From Rallus limicola (Eukaryota > Chordata > Aves > Gruiformes > Rallidae): 64,000 nucleotides of DNA. The position numbers and the translations under genes were made by a program. The DNA is taken from positions 22,569,083 to 22,633,082 of the forward strand of contig JAKCOZ010000008.1 of assembly GCA_022605955.1 (NCBI GenBank), in the 5' to 3' direction. Positions 1-11,084 of this stretch are shown here, in pieces. Position 1 is the first letter of the stretch. Every line of letters starts with the position of its first letter. The notes under the pieces were generated by a model. It made no database searches, was not told the DNA's origin, and saw only the letters and a program-made list of their open reading frames with translations.

Positions 1-482
1 GCTAACAACGTGCCTACAGCTTTCAATATTTTCAGCAACCAATGTCCAGAGCAGTCGGCTGGTTTCTCTCTTTTCAAGAACATAGGATTTGATTGGTGAT
101 CCACCATCTTCTGCAGGAGGTGACCATGTAAGAGTTGCTTTTTCTGCTGAAACATTGCTGATCTCAATCGGCCCTGGAGGTCCTGGTACATCTAGAACTT
201 TCACATGTACGCTTTCCTGCTTAGTGCCAAAAGGATTGGTTGCAGTGATTGTGTATTCTCCAGAATCTTTTCTGGCTGCATATTTGACAGTTAGAGTAGA
301 AGAAGTTGGTGTTGTTTCAATGTGCACAAGCTCTGAAGGTCTAAAATCTTTTCCTGCTTTAGACCATGCTGAAGTTGGAGGTGGTTTGCCACGGATACTA
401 ATAGCAGACACTGTAATAGTCTCTCCTGCTTTTACTGTTAAGCCTTCCTTCAAAGTAGGGTCAATAACAATACTTGGTGACT
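1..482 (-). CDS. TTN: W112: Ig domain plus start of an Fn3 domain, cut by the window edge
   Basis: Partial exon. A full Ig (starts ESPSIVID, ends VKVLD) runs straight into an Fn3 ([13 protein letters not shown]) with no intron at the domain border, unlike most neighbours. It is the third Ig of C-zone repeat 2. The reading frame is open to base 1, so the exon continues outside; it may be a long multi-domain exon. Confidence 0.93.
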
Positions 483-605
483 CTGTCAAAACAAACAAAC
501 AACCCCCCCAATTGTTATAACAAGAATACAGGATGGGGAAGAGGAAGGAGAAAGGGAAGGAAAAGGGAAAGGATAAATGCTATTTTTTTAATGTCATCTA
601 CATAC

Positions 606-902
606 CATATTCATCCTTGCATATTATGGTTCCAGTGGATTCAGATGGAGGACTGATAGCTCCAGCAGTGTTCTTTGCTCTAATTCTGAACTCATATTTG
701 GAGCCTTCAGTGAGGTCAGTTACAGTAAATGCACAATCTGGAACATTCACATGATTAGCTTTTGTCCAAGTTTTGGAGGGTAAATCACGCTTTTCAACAA
801 TATAGCCAGTTAACTTATGTCCTCCATCATATTTTGGTTCTGTCCAAATGAGTGTTACTGAGTTCCTGGTTACGTTGATAACTTCAGGTTTCCCAGGGGG
901 AT
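606..902 (-). CDS. TTN: W111: Fn3 domain, C-zone repeat 2
   Basis: 99 codons, phase 1 at both ends. Starts [11 protein letters not shown], ends CKDEYG; has the [19 protein letters not shown] core and the YEFRIRAKN motif of strand F. Donor reads TATG|gtatgt. Confidence 0.95.
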
Positions 903-988
903 CTAGAAGAAAAAAATAATAAATAGTGATCAAAGATAAGTTATTCCAAAGTTTGGAATTTCCCTTTTTTTTTCCCCTGATGACTTAC

Positions 989-1186
989 CAATAGGATCAA
1001 GTGCCACAACTGGTTCAGAAGGCAGGCTTGGTTTACCTACTCCAGCCATATTGATTGCCATGACTCTGAATTCATACTCCAGGCCTTCAGTTAATCCTGT
1101 GACTCTGAAATCTTTCATTCTTATTGGTGTTTTATTTGCTCTCTTCCACAGAAGACTATTTCTTTCTTTGAATTCAATATGATAAC
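989..1186 (-). CDS. TTN: W110: 3' two thirds of a split Fn3 domain, C-zone repeat 2
   Basis: 66 codons from GYHIEFKERN to LDPIG. Joins W109 through a phase-1 intron that cuts just before the conserved Tyr of strand C. Contains YEFRVMAINMAGVGKPS. Confidence 0.94.
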
Positions 1187-1630
1187 CTAGAAGATAAATG
1201 GTAAGATGAAAATATGAGGGGTTTTCTAAAAATCTTCATTTCTCATAGTGCTGTGAAACATCATACTGCCTGTATGCCACGTTACATAGGCATTGTGCAA
1301 GAGAGACACTGAAAAACAGATTAAGAAATTAATATGGACATACATTACAGATGTATGTAATTGTAACAGTGCAATACTTGTAAATGAAAATTGACAAATT
1401 TATAGACCCAAATAATGTTAACATATACATGAGTTTATTTTTCTCTTTTTACATGTTTTTGCTCTGTGTAAAAATATTGTTTTTTTTCTGACTTTTAAGT
1501 TAAATTTGTTTAAAAAGCAAACTAGTGAAATCATCAATCAATCAATCAAAGCATAAATACTTGATTGTTTTATCTTACCCTTTGACAGAGAGAAAGGACT
1601 ATGAAAAACTGAAAAACTTTTGAAGTATAC

Positions 1631-1735
1631 CTGTGATTGGTGAGCCTCCAGTTCTCCTGGGATCAGTCCAAGTTAAAGCTACAGATTCATGCCTAACATC
1701 AACAATGTTGGGAGGTGGAGGAGCATCTGGCACAT
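1631..1735 (-). CDS. TTN: W109: 5' third of a split Fn3 domain, C-zone repeat 2
   Basis: 105 bp coding [17 protein letters not shown] through GGSPIT. Together with W110 it makes 303 bp, the usual size of one titin Fn3. Confidence 0.94.
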
Positions 1736-1827
1736 CTAAATAGCGTAAAAAAAATGCATCAATGTAAAACTAAATATCACCTTGAAAACATTTTCAAAAA
1801 AATTTGAAAATGATAATGCCTACTTAC

Positions 1828-2418
1828 CAAATGGGTGCTTTGCAATGACAGGGTCAGATTTAAGACCTTCACCTACTCCATATTTATTTTCAGCCCTGAT
1901 CCTGAATGTATATTCATTTCCTTCATGAAGTCTTGTAACTCTAAATGTGGTTTTCTGGACTGCAGAGGCACAGGTCACCCACTTATTGTTTACATTATCT
2001 CTTTTTTCTAGGACATAATTAGTGATTTCTGAACCTCCATCATCTTTTGGAGGGCCCCACTTTAAGGTTATAGCATCGGCTGTGACTTCTTCAAATTTCA
2101 CAGGCCCTGTTGGTATGCCAGGTTTGCCAACAACTTTCACAGAAATAGTGCCTTCCTTGCTGCCAACAACATTTTTCAGAGTTATTGTGTATTTTCCAGC
2201 ATCAGCTTTCTGGCAGTCATGTACTACAAGTGTGGTGTTAACTGCTGTAGATTCAAATGCAACTCTTCCACTCTCAGTAAGTGCCTGGTCTTCATCTTTC
2301 TTCCAAGTTACAGCTGGGACAGGCTTGCCTTTAATTGGGATTTTAAGACGGAAATTGCTACCCTCTTTAGCTGTATAGCACAAATCAGGTAGATCTCTTA
2401 AATCAAGATCAGGTGCCA
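1828..2418 (-). CDS. TTN: W108: fused Ig + Fn3 exon, C-zone repeat 2
   Basis: 197 codons. The Ig starts [20 protein letters not shown] and ends SVKVV; the Fn3 starts [15 protein letters not shown] and ends KHPFG. The intron normally found at the Ig/Fn3 border is absent here. Confidence 0.95.
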
Positions 2419-2583
2419 CTGTAGAAATAAAAGAAATTGATTATTCAACTATGCATAAAATTTGTGATGAAATTAAGATGTTGTTTTAAAGACATCTGTT
2501 TTGTATATCTGCATAGTAAACACAGTACGACATAAATGTAATTAGGGTAAGTAAAGCATTTATTTAATTATCTTGTTTCTTAC

Positions 2584-2871
2584 CAACATCATCTCTTGCC
2601 ACAATTGTGAGTTCTGTTGGAGTTCCATATCCAGCATCATTTTGGGCTCTCACTCTGAAAGTGTATTCTTGTCCTTCTTTTAGGTCTCTCATTGAAAAAT
2701 GGAGGTTCTTTGCCCGCATGACTTCTTGCCATTTATCTTCCCCAATTAGGACCTCGACAATATATGCAAAAATACGGCTTCCACCATCACTGATAGGTTT
2801 TTTCCATACTAAATTGCATGATGATTTTGTTACAGCTGAAGCTTTTAGATCCACAACTGGTCCAGGTGTTT
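2584..2871 (-). CDS. TTN: W107: Fn3 domain, C-zone repeat 2
   Basis: 96 codons, [14 protein letters not shown] to ARDDVG. Slightly short for an Fn3 because the loop after KKPISDGGS is compact. Strand F reads [10 protein letters not shown]. Confidence 0.95.
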
Positions 2872-2958
2872 CTAGGAAAAAGAAAAGCATAGTAAGTGTC
2901 CATTCAAGCTGAAAATAAAAATTATTTGAATTCCAAAATAGGATTAATTTTTTCTTAC

Positions 2959-3249
2959 CAGAAGCTTTAACAGCATCACGAGTTTCACAGGGGTCACCAA
3001 TACCATATTCATTTTCAGCAAAAACCCTGAAGAAGTAAGATTTCCCTTCTTCTAAGTTAGTTATCCTGTAGCTTGTCTTTGGGCATTCTGTTGTTACTGT
3101 AGACCATGACTTTCTTTCTGCATCCCGTTTTTCAACAACATAATTCGTGATTGGACTGCCACCGTCTATTAGTGGAGGTTCCCATGTAATGAAGGCAGAA
3201 TCCTTAGATGCTTCCTTTACAATCAGGTTAATTGGAGGGCCCGGAGTAT
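2959..3249 (-). CDS. TTN: W106: Fn3 domain, C-zone repeat 2
   Basis: 97 codons beginning [20 protein letters not shown]; core [20 protein letters not shown] and [16 protein letters not shown]. Confidence 0.95.
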
Positions 3250-3347
3250 CTAGATAAACACAACCATGTCAGATTTGATTTAATAAAGAAAATAAAATAT
3301 ATTATCAGTTAAAAAATTATTATACTGGGGAAAATCCTGACTCTTAC

Positions 3348-3635
3348 CGAGTACTTTTACAACAATGGTGTATGCCTTTTTGCCACAGCTGTTCTCCAGA
3401 CTGAGGACATATTTTCCAGCATCATATTTGTTTACATTTTCACAACGCAGGAAGGTATCAAAATCTGTTGACTTGATATCTAATCCTTGTCTATCTCTTA
3501 GGTTGGCACCCACTTTAGACCATGTAATCTTTGGAGGTGGTCGTCCTCTTACTGGCACATAGAGTCTCATTGTGACTCCAGCACGTAATACAAGAACTTT
3601 CCTTAGTTCTGCATCAAGTTCTCCTTCAGGAGGAA
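3348..3635 (-). CDS. TTN: W105: Ig domain, first of C-zone repeat 2
   Basis: 96 codons, [20 protein letters not shown] to VKVLG. Canonical core Trp (KITWSK) and [12 protein letters not shown] near the end. Its acceptor follows an unusually long pyrimidine tract in the transcript (3650-3730). Confidence 0.95.
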
Positions 3636-4450
3636 CTGTGTGTTTGATGAAAGGAAAAGGAAAGGAAAAGGAAAGGAAAAGGAAAGGAAAAGGAAAAGAA
3701 AAAGAAAAGGAAAAGAAAAGGGAAAGAAAACATTGTCATTAAGACTATCATGAAAGTTACTATGACAGAAAGTCCCTCTTCACTGTCATTTCAATAGATT
3801 AGCCAACTTGTTCTTATGGCCATGATGATGTTAATGAGTCCCATTTCAAGATAATCTGCAAATTTGGTGTTCTTTTGTACAGATTTAACTTCCTTTTTAC
3901 TGCCAACCCTACTACTTAGATTACTTATCATATGAAGAAATCTAGTTCTTCAAGAATTCAACAGAGTTTCAAAGCCTCTTGGACTGAAGTGCTTATCTCG
4001 GATCAAAACAGTTCTGTGAAGCTATGCTTTTGTACATACAGGAAATTGCACGTAGGAGCCAGGATGGCTTTTAAGTAGTAAGTTTCATAAAATTAATGTG
4101 CTACACAGATGCTTAAAATAGTAATCTTGGCTTTAGAAGACATGAGGAATATTCAAAGTTTTAAGAATAGAAGAGATATCCACAAAGTCTAATTTTAGGA
4201 CTAGAAAAAAACACTTCCTGGAGACCCCAAATAGAAGGTAGAAGACTATCTAGCATACAAATGAAAAAAGCAGACACAAGTCAGATTATACTCAGTTCCT
4301 AACTGCCCTATTCTCGTCCAAATTACCTACTTTTGCTTACATTTTTTGAGAAATGACACATTCCAAATTAATGTCACCTGTGATAAACCCTGTCTTTGGA
4401 ACCCATCCTAAGATCTAAAGTAAAAGGTAATTTGTTTTTTGTGAACATAC
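3636..4450 (-). other. Intron between W104 and W105
   Basis: 815 bp. The part next to the W105 acceptor is the purine microsatellite at 3650-3730; the remaining 720 bases are A/T-rich with no exon or element that I recognise. Confidence 0.8.
3650..3730 (-). repeat. (GGAAAAGGAAA)n purine microsatellite acting as pyrimidine tract
   Basis: About 80 uninterrupted purines on the plus strand, so pure C/T in the pre-mRNA, ending 14 bases before the W105 acceptor. Confidence 0.9.
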
Positions 4451-4756
4451 TTAAAATGTCTTTGGCAGTGTGTTTATCAGGAACATCGCTTGGATCACTG
4501 TATCCAATCTTATTGACAGCATAAATGCGGAACTGGTACTCTGTATCTTCTATCAGCCCTGTTACCACAAACTGCGTAGCCTGTAAGTTCTTGGGTAGAT
4601 TGCATCTGACCCAGTTGTCTGTGTCAGCTCTTTTTGCTTCCACTAGATAACCAATAATAGGGCTTCCTCCATCATATGCTGGTTTGCTCCATGACAAGCT
4701 TATAGAATTACGAGTAGTATCAACCACTTTTGGGAAAGCAGGTGGGCCAGGAGGAT
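4451..4756 (-). CDS. TTN: W104: Fn3 domain, C-zone repeat 1
   Basis: 102 codons, [20 protein letters not shown] to TAKDIL. It has [19 protein letters not shown] and [17 protein letters not shown], and is the last domain of the first 11-domain repeat. Confidence 0.95.
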
Positions 4757-4849
4757 CTGAGAAATAAAATAACATAAAGTTACCATAGTAAATACTGTGC
4801 AAAAGTATTTGGAAACAACCATGGAAAATATATGAGACTTTTAGCTTAC

Positions 4850-5152
4850 ATTGAGGATCACGAGCATACACTGCTTTAGATGGTGCACTAGGCTTGCCAG
4901 GTCCAGCCTTATTCAATGCTGTCACCCGGAACTCATATTCTGTTCCTTCTTGGAGTCCAGTAGCCTTTACGGTTCTTTCAATGACAGGCTTTCTGTTTAC
5001 CTTTGTCCAGTTAAGAGCCTTAGTTTCACGCTTCTCAAGTATATAACCAGTTATTGGGGATCCACCATCACTAGCTGGTGGCTTCCAGCTAACAGTCATA
5101 AAGTCTTTTGTTACATTGCTAATTACTGGAGGATCACAAGGTCCGGGTACAT
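4850..5152 (-). CDS. TTN: W103: Fn3 domain, C-zone repeat 1
   Basis: 101 codons, [20 protein letters not shown] to YARDPQ. Core [20 protein letters not shown] and [17 protein letters not shown]. Confidence 0.95.
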
Positions 5153-5241
5153 CTGTGAAGATTTATTTGAAAGTTATGTTCACATTTATAAACGTACAAG
5201 AAACCCCAGTGACTAATGAAGCTAACCTACAAAGCACTTAC

Positions 5242-5538
5242 CATATGGATTCTTAGCAACTGCTGGTTCAGTCAAGATAGGGTCTCCAACACCGTATTTG
5301 TTTTCAGCACATATGCGGAACTGATACTCATGTCCTTCTATTAATTTCTCCACAGTGCAGCTTGTAATGGGTACATTGGCACTGACTTGGGCCCAGTTTG
5401 GTCTGCTTGTTTCACGCTTGTCTACAATGTAGTTAGTAATTTCTGAGCCTCCATCTTCCAGAGGAGGCTCCCAAGAAAGCATTGCACGATCTGCATACAT
5501 GTGTTTGATTTTAACAGAGGCTGGTGGCCCAGGTTTAT
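5242..5538 (-). CDS. TTN: W102: Fn3 domain, C-zone repeat 1
   Basis: 99 codons, DKPGPPASVKIKHMYADRAM to AKNPYG. Follows an Ig, as the DKPGPP start typically does; strand F is [16 protein letters not shown]. Confidence 0.95.
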
Positions 5539-5630
5539 CTAGAAGAAACAACATCACATAGTTATGCCTCAATCTCTTGCTGTATCATTTAACTATAGAC
5601 ATATTTATTAACATCCAGTCTTTAGCTTAC

Positions 5631-5918
5631 CAAGTACTTTAAGCTTAATTGTTGCTGACTTTGATCCACTTGCATTTTCAGCAGTAATAGTATAATCGCC
5701 TGTTTGCTTCCTGTTAACACTAAACAACTCAACTGTAGCAAGATTTCTCTTAGAAGTGATCTTAACACCTTCAGATGGCTTTAAAATGTCTTTGTCTTTT
5801 GTCCAGGCAATTGTTGGCATTGGCTTGCCATAAACATTTGCCTCCAGGCGCACATTACTTCCAGCTTTTACTGTAAGTTGCGATTGCATAGACAGATCCA
5901 ACTCTATTCTGGGGGGAA
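5631..5918 (-). CDS. TTN: W101: Ig domain, C-zone repeat 1
   Basis: 96 codons, VPPRIELDLSMQSQLTVKAG to LKVLG. Core Trp in TIAWTKD; QTGDYTITAENASG near the end. Confidence 0.95.
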
Positions 5919-6037
5919 CTGAAAGGAAAGAACTCAAGAGTTAATCTAGTAAGAGACAAACGTTTCATTTTCCACCTGAATGCTATCTCAGTATGCACAG
6001 ACTTTTATCAGTTCCCAAATGCTTTTACATTTCTTAC

Positions 6038-6337
6038 CATTTTCTGGATGAATGGTCACTGGATCAGAAGGTTCGGAAGGTCGGCTAATGTTAACTGCTG
6101 TCTTGGCAATGGCTCTAAATTGGTACTGAGCATTTTCTTCCAAATCAGTAGCAGTGTACTCTTCTAGGGGTATTTGATGTGGAGTTGTATTGCACCGAAC
6201 CCACTTATCACCAGGTAATTTGCAAGCTTCAACAAAGTAGCCAATAAGTTTGCTTCCACCATCATGCTTTGGCCTTGTCCATACCAGCGATACAGTACTT
6301 TTAGTGACATCAATAACTTCAGGTTTTCCGGGGGGAT
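6038..6337 (-). CDS. TTN: W100: Fn3 domain, C-zone repeat 1
   Basis: 100 codons, [20 protein letters not shown] to IHPENG. It has RPKHDGGSKLIGYFVEACK and YQFRAIAKTAVNISRPS, the same odd strand-F variant I remember in human titin. Confidence 0.95.
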
Positions 6338-6471
6338 CTAAGGCATATGAGATCATGTTACAGTCTGTTTTGCCAAAAAGCTAACTAAGCTAAAAAATAG
6401 CTTTAATGTGCTGAATCCCATTTACTGTCTTACTACATACCCATACAGTGCACTCACAGTAAACATGAAAA

Positions 6472-6509
6472 TACAGATGTAAGGGCAAAACTACAGATGT
6501 AAGGGCAAA
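6472..6509. repeat. Short direct repeat, period 20
   Basis: TACAGATGTAAGGGCAAA occurs at 6472 and again at 6492 inside the intron between W99 and W100. Confidence 0.8.
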
Positions 6510-6593
6510 CTGAAGATCATAGAGAGTTGCAGGTAATTGAAAATGACCATACAAACAGTAGTCTCTTGGAAATTATTCATATGTCTGGCTTAC

Positions 6594-6896
6594 CAACTGG
6601 TGCTCTGGCTGTGACAAACTCAGTTGGTTTGCTAGGTTTACTTGCTCCAGCTCTGTTCAATGCATAAATTCTGAAAGTATACTCAAGACCTTCAATCAGC
6701 CCCACACAAGGGTATTCTGTGGAGCGCACAGCTGTGTCATTGGCTTTCACCCACAGTAAACTGTTCCTTTCTTTGCGTTCAATGAGATAACCAGTGATTG
6801 GACTGCCTCCATCACTATCTGGTCTATCCCAGGCAACAAAAATGCAGTCCTTATTGACCTTGGTAATACGTGCATTCTTTGGTTCACTAGGAACAT
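6594..6896 (-). CDS. TTN: W99: Fn3 domain, C-zone repeat 1
   Basis: 101 codons, DVPSEPKNARITKVNKDCIF to ARAPVG. Core [20 protein letters not shown]; strand F YTFRIYALNRAGASKPS. Confidence 0.95.
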
Positions 6897-6986
6897 CTAA
6901 AAAGAAATACAAAGATGAATATCAGTCACGTGTTTTCTTACGAGGAGGACTAAAAAGAAAAATGTTTCTATCAAAACCTGACATAC

Positions 6987-7286
6987 CAAATGGGAACTTT
7001 GCAATCATCTTGCCAGAATTAAGTGGCTCAGAAATCCCAAAACGATTTTCAGCCCGAACACGGAACATATACTCTTCTCCAGGAATAAGTTTTCCAATTC
7101 TGCAGCTTGTTTTTGTGACAGAAGCCAAAGCTGTTACCCAGTCTCCTCGACTTACATCACATTTCTCAACTATATAGTTTGTAATGTTACTACCACCATC
7201 TTCGAGAGGTATATGCCATGCAAGTGTGCATGCATCAGCATCTATTTCAGAAATATCAAATGGAGGCTGTGGTGGACCAGGTTTGT
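6987..7286 (-). CDS. TTN: W98: Fn3 domain, C-zone repeat 1
   Basis: 100 codons, DKPGPPQPPFDISEIDADAC to AKFPFG. Core PLEDGGSNITNYIVEKCDVS; strand F YMFRVRAENRFGISEP. Confidence 0.95.
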
Positions 7287-7398
7287 CTGCATTTAAAAAA
7301 TAAATTAAGAAATAGGGATGAAAGAAAATGACAACCATTGGAATGCACTAAAACTATTTTTGCATAAAGATGTATAAATATAATCAAATAGGACATAC

Positions 7399-7674
7399 CC
7401 ATGACTATCACTCTGATTTTCTGACTATCAGTACCGGAGCTATTTTCTGCATTAAGAGTATAAAAATCAGAATCTTTTCTAGTCACATCCTTAATGATAA
7501 GAACAGAAGACTTTTCTGCTTTATGCACAGCAAGGCGGCTGGATGTAAGTACATCTTGATCTCCTTTCAACCATTTACAGACTGGCTGAGGTTTCCCATA
7601 TACATGAGCTTCAATTCTCAGTTTCTTTCCAGCTTTAATGTGAACGTGGTCAGGCATTAGGATCTTTGGTGGGA
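7399..7674 (-). CDS. TTN: W97: Ig domain, C-zone repeat 1
   Basis: 92 codons, VPPKILMPDHVHIKAGKKLR to VIVMG. The A-A' segment is shorter than in neighbouring A-band Igs; core Trp in PVCKWLKGD. Confidence 0.95.
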
Positions 7675-8746
7675 CTGAAAAAAAAAATCACACACAGACA
7701 AATAAATTCAATTTCTGTCCCATATTAGTTTACTTTTTCTTTTGTATTTATGTGAAAGTCCTCTGCTTCTCTCTCCAGTGGAATCACCAGAAACGATTAC
7801 TTGATAATTTTTTAATTTAGGTTCCACTTATGAACAACTAGACATTCTGCAGTGAGCAATATCTATTCCAGTCTTACTTTCACAATCTTGAATAGTATAT
7901 ATGAGAATAATTTTGAGTTTCAATTGCCTTCTCATATGTTTCTCATACTTATCCACTATTAATGCATGACACACAATTCCTCTTTATATGTGGAACTTGT
8001 TCACTAATTGCTGACTTTCTACAGGGCAAAAATGAAGGAAGAGAAAAGAAAGATGAACTCTCACTGAACTAAACCCATTTCCACAGTCAATCATTTCATA
8101 CCTGTGAGTTATTCAAGTAGAGCCCCTTCTTCTTTTGCACATCTTTCTGATTTTGTCCAAAAGAAACCTGTACACATTTTATATACTTTTTTCCTGACAT
8201 TGGCTAGTTTTCATTCTCTTTTGCTCCTATACCTCTGTCTTCCTCTTCCCATGTCACAAATGAAGAAGGTTCTTTTCAGCTGCCCCTTACCTCTGTTTTC
8301 CAGTGCCTCAGGGACCCCACTGTCTTAGTTAAGCCAACCTGTCCTCCTGTCTTGAAATATACATTCTCAACCAACTCTACAATATAAACAACTTGGTTTC
8401 TCTTATCTTAAAACAAGTCCCACTATTTGCCCCATTTATATTTCAAGCTACCACTCTGACTCTTTTTTTCTTTCATTTTAAGTTCATTGAAGATATTTAC
8501 TTTTTCTCCTTAGTTCCTATCTTCTGGTTGCAACTGAAACCATGCCTGCCAAATTCTAATAATTCTCAATTAGGGTCAACTCTTATCCTTTTTGATGTGT
8601 CAAAATATTCAATACAGTTAATAACAATCCTCCAGACGACTTCATAAAGCATATGTCTTTATGGGACCCCCTCAACTAAAATTCTTGCTCATTTCATTGT
8701 TAAATCAAAATAGTAAAACACAGGTAGCATTTAAATTGTTACTTAC
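7675..8746 (-). other. Intron between W96 and W97
   Basis: 1072 bp, pyrimidine-rich on the plus strand around 8100-8700. The open frames on the plus strand there have no recognisable domain. I see nothing functional beyond splice sites. Confidence 0.75.
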
Positions 8747-9049
8747 TGAGTTGTTCTTTAATTTCAAATATTCCTTCGGTTTCTCTTGGCAAACTAACTC
8801 CTACAGCATTTCTAGCTGCCACTCTAAACTTGTACTTCTTTCCCTCTTTCAGACCAGCTACAACAATGGAGAGGTCTTTTACAACTGAATATTCTGTCCA
8901 GCGATCAGCTGGTTGGTCATCTTCTTTGTAACTAACAATGTACCCATCAATCTTCGAGCCTCCATCACGCAGTGGTGGCAGCCAGCCTAAAGTAGCACTG
9001 TTCTTTGTGATTTCAGTAACTTCAAGTTTTCTTGGTGGATCAGGTTCAC
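8747..9049 (-). CDS. TTN: W96: Fn3 domain, C-zone repeat 1
   Basis: 101 codons; junction codon Ser is split A|GT, then EPDPPRKLEVTEITKN. It has PPLRDGGSKIDGYIVSYKED and YKFRVAARNAVGVSLP. The acceptor is ctgaaag|GT after a C/T run. Confidence 0.94.
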
Positions 9050-9376
9050 CTTTCAGGGGCAGGGGGGAAAAAAAAAAAAAGCAGCCCATTAAAAATTGAA
9101 TTCACAAGATTTTTTTTACTATTGAGTGTTTGTTGAATCATTGGCTCCTATCCATGCTAACTCATCAAGGACAATATAGAAAAGAAGAAAAATTCTTAAT
9201 AATTGTAAAGGTACTATATGTTGTGTTCTTTGAAAGGAAAGGTCACAGAAATATTTATATTGATCATTGAGTAGTTGGTAGCATTGTCCAATTTAGAAAC
9301 ACCAACCTTAAAAAAAATGCAAAATCTTATTACAATTAGAGAATAAAACATAAAAAGTGCATAAAGGAATACTTAC

Positions 9377-9676
9377 TTAGGGGATCTGTTGCTAGAACTG
9401 GTTTTGGTATGTCACTTGGAACACCTGACCCATATTCATTTACTGCTGTTACTCTAAAGAAATACTCATTTCCAGGTACAAGGTTGGCTATTTGGAAACT
9501 AGTTTTCTTTAGTTCTGCAGTGACTGTTCCCCAGGTCTTCCTGTCAGCTTCTCGTTTCTGTAGGATGTAATGAGTTACTGGGCTACCACCATCATTCTCT
9601 GGAGGTGCCCATGAAAGATGGCATGACATCTTGGTGACATCTGAAACCTTGAAGTCTGACACAGGTCCAGGAGTAT
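9377..9676 (-). CDS. TTN: W95: Fn3 domain, C-zone repeat 1
   Basis: 100 codons, DTPGPVSDFKVSDVTKMSCH to ATDPLS. Core PPENDGGSPVTHYILQKREA; strand F YFFRVTAVNEYGSGVPS. Confidence 0.95.
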
Positions 9677-9901
9677 CTGTAAAGAAATTTCAATATATGT
9701 TAGTCTTTTGTTCTTTAATAAGATAAAAATAAAGGGGACTAGCAATTACTTATACAGGGAGAGTTAATGTAAGCTGATGTAATGGTGCTCAGAAATTAGC
9801 ACCTGAGGGGGGTGGGGGGTGTGTGTGGTATCATAAAAATTCCTGCAATGAACATTCTATATTGTTAAAAAATATCTAAAGGTATTTTTCTCATTACTTA
9901 C

Positions 9902-10186
9902 CCAGGACTCTGACATTCACAAATACAGCCTTTTCTCCAGCTGCATTAACAAGTGTCAATGAATATTTGCCTGAGTCATCACGTGTTGAATCAGGGATTA
10001 CACAAAAGGCCATGGTGTCAACAAGATCAACTTGTCCTTTCCTGATAACATTATCAATACCCATTCTTCTCCAGGTAACCTTTGGTGCTGGGCGGCCCCT
10101 AATTATGGCAAAAAGTCTGATTGGGCAGCCGGCCCTGACCGTGACTAATTTTCTCATGCTTGCATCCAACTCAATCTCAGGAGGTT
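9902..10186 (-). CDS. TTN: W94: Ig domain, first of C-zone repeat 1
   Basis: 95 codons, EPPEIELDASMRKLVTVRAG to VRVLG. Opens the Ig-Fn2-Ig-Fn3-Ig-Fn3 order of the 11-domain super-repeat. Core Trp in KVTWRRMG. Confidence 0.95.
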
Positions 10187-10678
10187 CTGAAAGACAAAAT
10201 TAAAGAAATAGAAGTCAAAGTTTATGTTGTGGTTTAGCCACAGCAGCCACTTATTCAATTGCCCCTTCCTGGTGGTATGGGGAGGAGAATTGGAAGAAAA
10301 AGATGAAACTCATGGTTTGGGAGAAGGACAGTTTACTAGGAAAGCAAAGGAAGAGGAAAGTAATAGCAATACTAATAAAATAATATACAAAGTGGGTGAC
10401 ACAGTGCAATTTTCTCACCCCTGAAGTCCAATACCTAGCTTGCCCCCAAGCAGTGGCCCCTCCTCTCCAGCCAGCTCCCCATTATATACTGAGCATATGG
10501 TATGGAATACTACTTTGGCTAGTTTGGGTCAACTATCCTGGCTGTGTCCACTCCCAGCTTTTTGTGAAAATTAACTATCACAGTCAGAAAACAGGACGAT
10601 TTAGCATATGAAATAAAATAAAATCAGAGAAAATAAAGATTGTATGTAAAAACTTATAAAGAGGATGGGAAAACTCAC

Positions 10679-10999
10679 CGAGTATTTCTTTGGGAGACAC
10701 AGCTTCTTTCAGTTCAGCTGGTCGGCCAAGGCCAACCTGGTTTTGGGCAGAAACTCTGAACTCATATAACTGGTTCTCATCCAGGCTGGTGGCTGTAAAT
10801 TCTGTATGAATAACTTGGGCAGCAACATTACATCTTTTCCATCCTGCTTCAGGAGCAGCACCCTCAACTTTTGGTCTAATTTCCACAACATATCCAATAA
10901 TTGGAGCACCACCATCATACACTGGTTTTCCCCAGCCAAGGGTTATAGAACTCTTTGTGCTATCAACCACTCTCAAATTTGTGGGAGGACCAGGTGGTT
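10679..10999 (-). CDS. TTN: W93: Fn3 domain, last of D-zone repeat 6
   Basis: 107 codons, about six longer than usual because of an inserted loop (PKVEGAAPEAGWKRC) after strand C'. Starts EPPGPPTNLRVVDSTKSS. Last domain before the C-zone. Confidence 0.95.
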
Positions 11000-11084
11000 C
11001 TGAAAAACAAGAAGTTACAAATAAGAATACTGTTCAATTAAAATAAAAAAAAAAAAAAAAAAGTAGAATATAGTGGTATGATAC

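Noticed and set aside
1..482. Start of the giant A-band exon
   Set aside because: The exon is open to the window edge and carries two domains, but its true left end cannot be seen, so I do not claim its size.
8104..8888. Three plus-strand open frames in the W96-W97 intron
   Set aside because: Hydrophobic, low-complexity products from a pyrimidine-rich stretch; one overlaps a titin exon in antisense. Treated as chance.
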